DNA from: Flavobacteriales bacterium CG_4_9_14_3_um_filter_32_8 | GTDB lineage: Bacteria; Bacteroidota; Bacteroidia; Flavobacteriales_E; Vicingaceae | Direction of reading: 5' to 3' | Assembly (NCBI GenBank): GCA_002790175.1 | Contig: PFUQ01000222.1 | Coordinates: forward strand, 1 to 31,890 | DNA length: 31,890 bases | Shown: in pieces, positions 31,785 through 31,890 of the stretch | Layout: each line of letters begins with the position of its first letter | Numbering within the stretch: position 1 is the first letter of the stretch | The notes under the pieces: model-generated | Database searches by the model: none | Told to the model about the DNA's origin: nothing | The model's input: the letters and a program-made list of their open reading frames with translations, nothing else | Program-made: the position numbers and the translations under genes

Positions 31785-31890
31785 ATGAAAAAAGGAACAG
31801 TAAAATTTTTCAATGGTTCAAAAGGATTTGGATTCGTTGTGGAAGAAGGATCAAACAATGAATACTTTGTGCACGCTAGTGGTTTAATTG
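31785..31890 (+). CDS. Cold-shock domain protein (3' end outside window)
   Basis: The first 35 codons read MKKGTVKFFNGSKGFGFVVE and continue to YFVHASGLI at the window edge. They include both nucleic-acid-binding motifs of the cold-shock domain, RNP1 (KGFGFV) and RNP2 (YFVH). Such small proteins bind single-stranded RNA or DNA and act as RNA chaperones. Because the gene is cut by the window, it cannot be decided whether it is a stand-alone protein of about 65 residues or a longer fusion. The CspA-like assignment to family level is secure. Confidence 0.93.
   Translation, partial: MKKGTVKFFNGSKGFGFVVEEGSNNEYFVHASGLI

Overview
The window looks like chromosomal DNA from a Bacteroidota bacterium, most likely a Flavobacteriales-type marine or aquatic lineage. 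Four things point there. The DNA is AT-rich. Promoters fit the Bacteroidota -7 box TAnnTTTG. Type IX secretion (T9SS) C-terminal sorting domains recur. The family content is typical of the phylum: PKD/GEVED adhesin-like protein, DUF6427, DUF5689, a SusD-less TonB-dependent receptor, a LytS/LytTR pair with a propeller sensor, and the order rplM-rpsI-rpsB-tsf-pyrH-frr. I see no rRNA, tRNA, CRISPR array, insertion sequence or phage gene. No gene-free stretch exceeds 300 bases; the longest gaps are 22185-22430 and 15936-16174, both described below.

Layout. 1-1712 is the 3' part of a large secreted PKD/GEVED protein, closed by a strong terminator. 1895-3958 is yicC-gmk-nadD, converging on a DUF6427 membrane gene; a small membrane gene (5047-5226) diverges from that. 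5427-9397 is a translation cluster: rplM-rpsI with a structured leader, rpsB-tsf with its own leader hairpin and terminator, then pyrH-frr. 9433-9513 is a decayed minus-strand relic of a T9SS sorting domain, followed by an unknown 121-residue protein. 9979-12908 is a LytS-type sensor kinase with its LytTR response regulator. 12883-16945 holds an EamA transporter, an unknown lipoprotein, DUF502, MmcQ/YjbR, an Lrp/AsnC regulator and a cyclase-family hydrolase. 16942-19737 holds hemW and an orphan histidine kinase.

The most interesting block is 19827-28869. Two secreted endonuclease/exonuclease/phosphatase (EEP) family enzymes, one with a T9SS tail, are transcribed leftward. A TonB-dependent receptor, two tandem DUF5689 lipoproteins and a T9SS protein with an apparent OB-fold are transcribed rightward, and a strong terminator closes that unit. 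The shared 246-base intergenic region carries a 21-bp dyad, a good Bacteroidota promoter and a leader hairpin. My reading is a cell-surface system that breaks down an extracellular phosphodiester polymer (nucleic acid or a similar phosphoester) and takes up the product. The individual families are known; the combined function is inference.

A second theme is dispersed small-repeat DNA between 14.4 and 21.1 kb. Related repeat words fill several intergenic gaps. A similar repeat appears to have become part of a signal peptide, and a hairpin repeat lies in frame inside hemW. After 28.9 kb come acs, an outer-membrane beta-barrel-like protein and the start of a cold-shock gene cut by the window edge.
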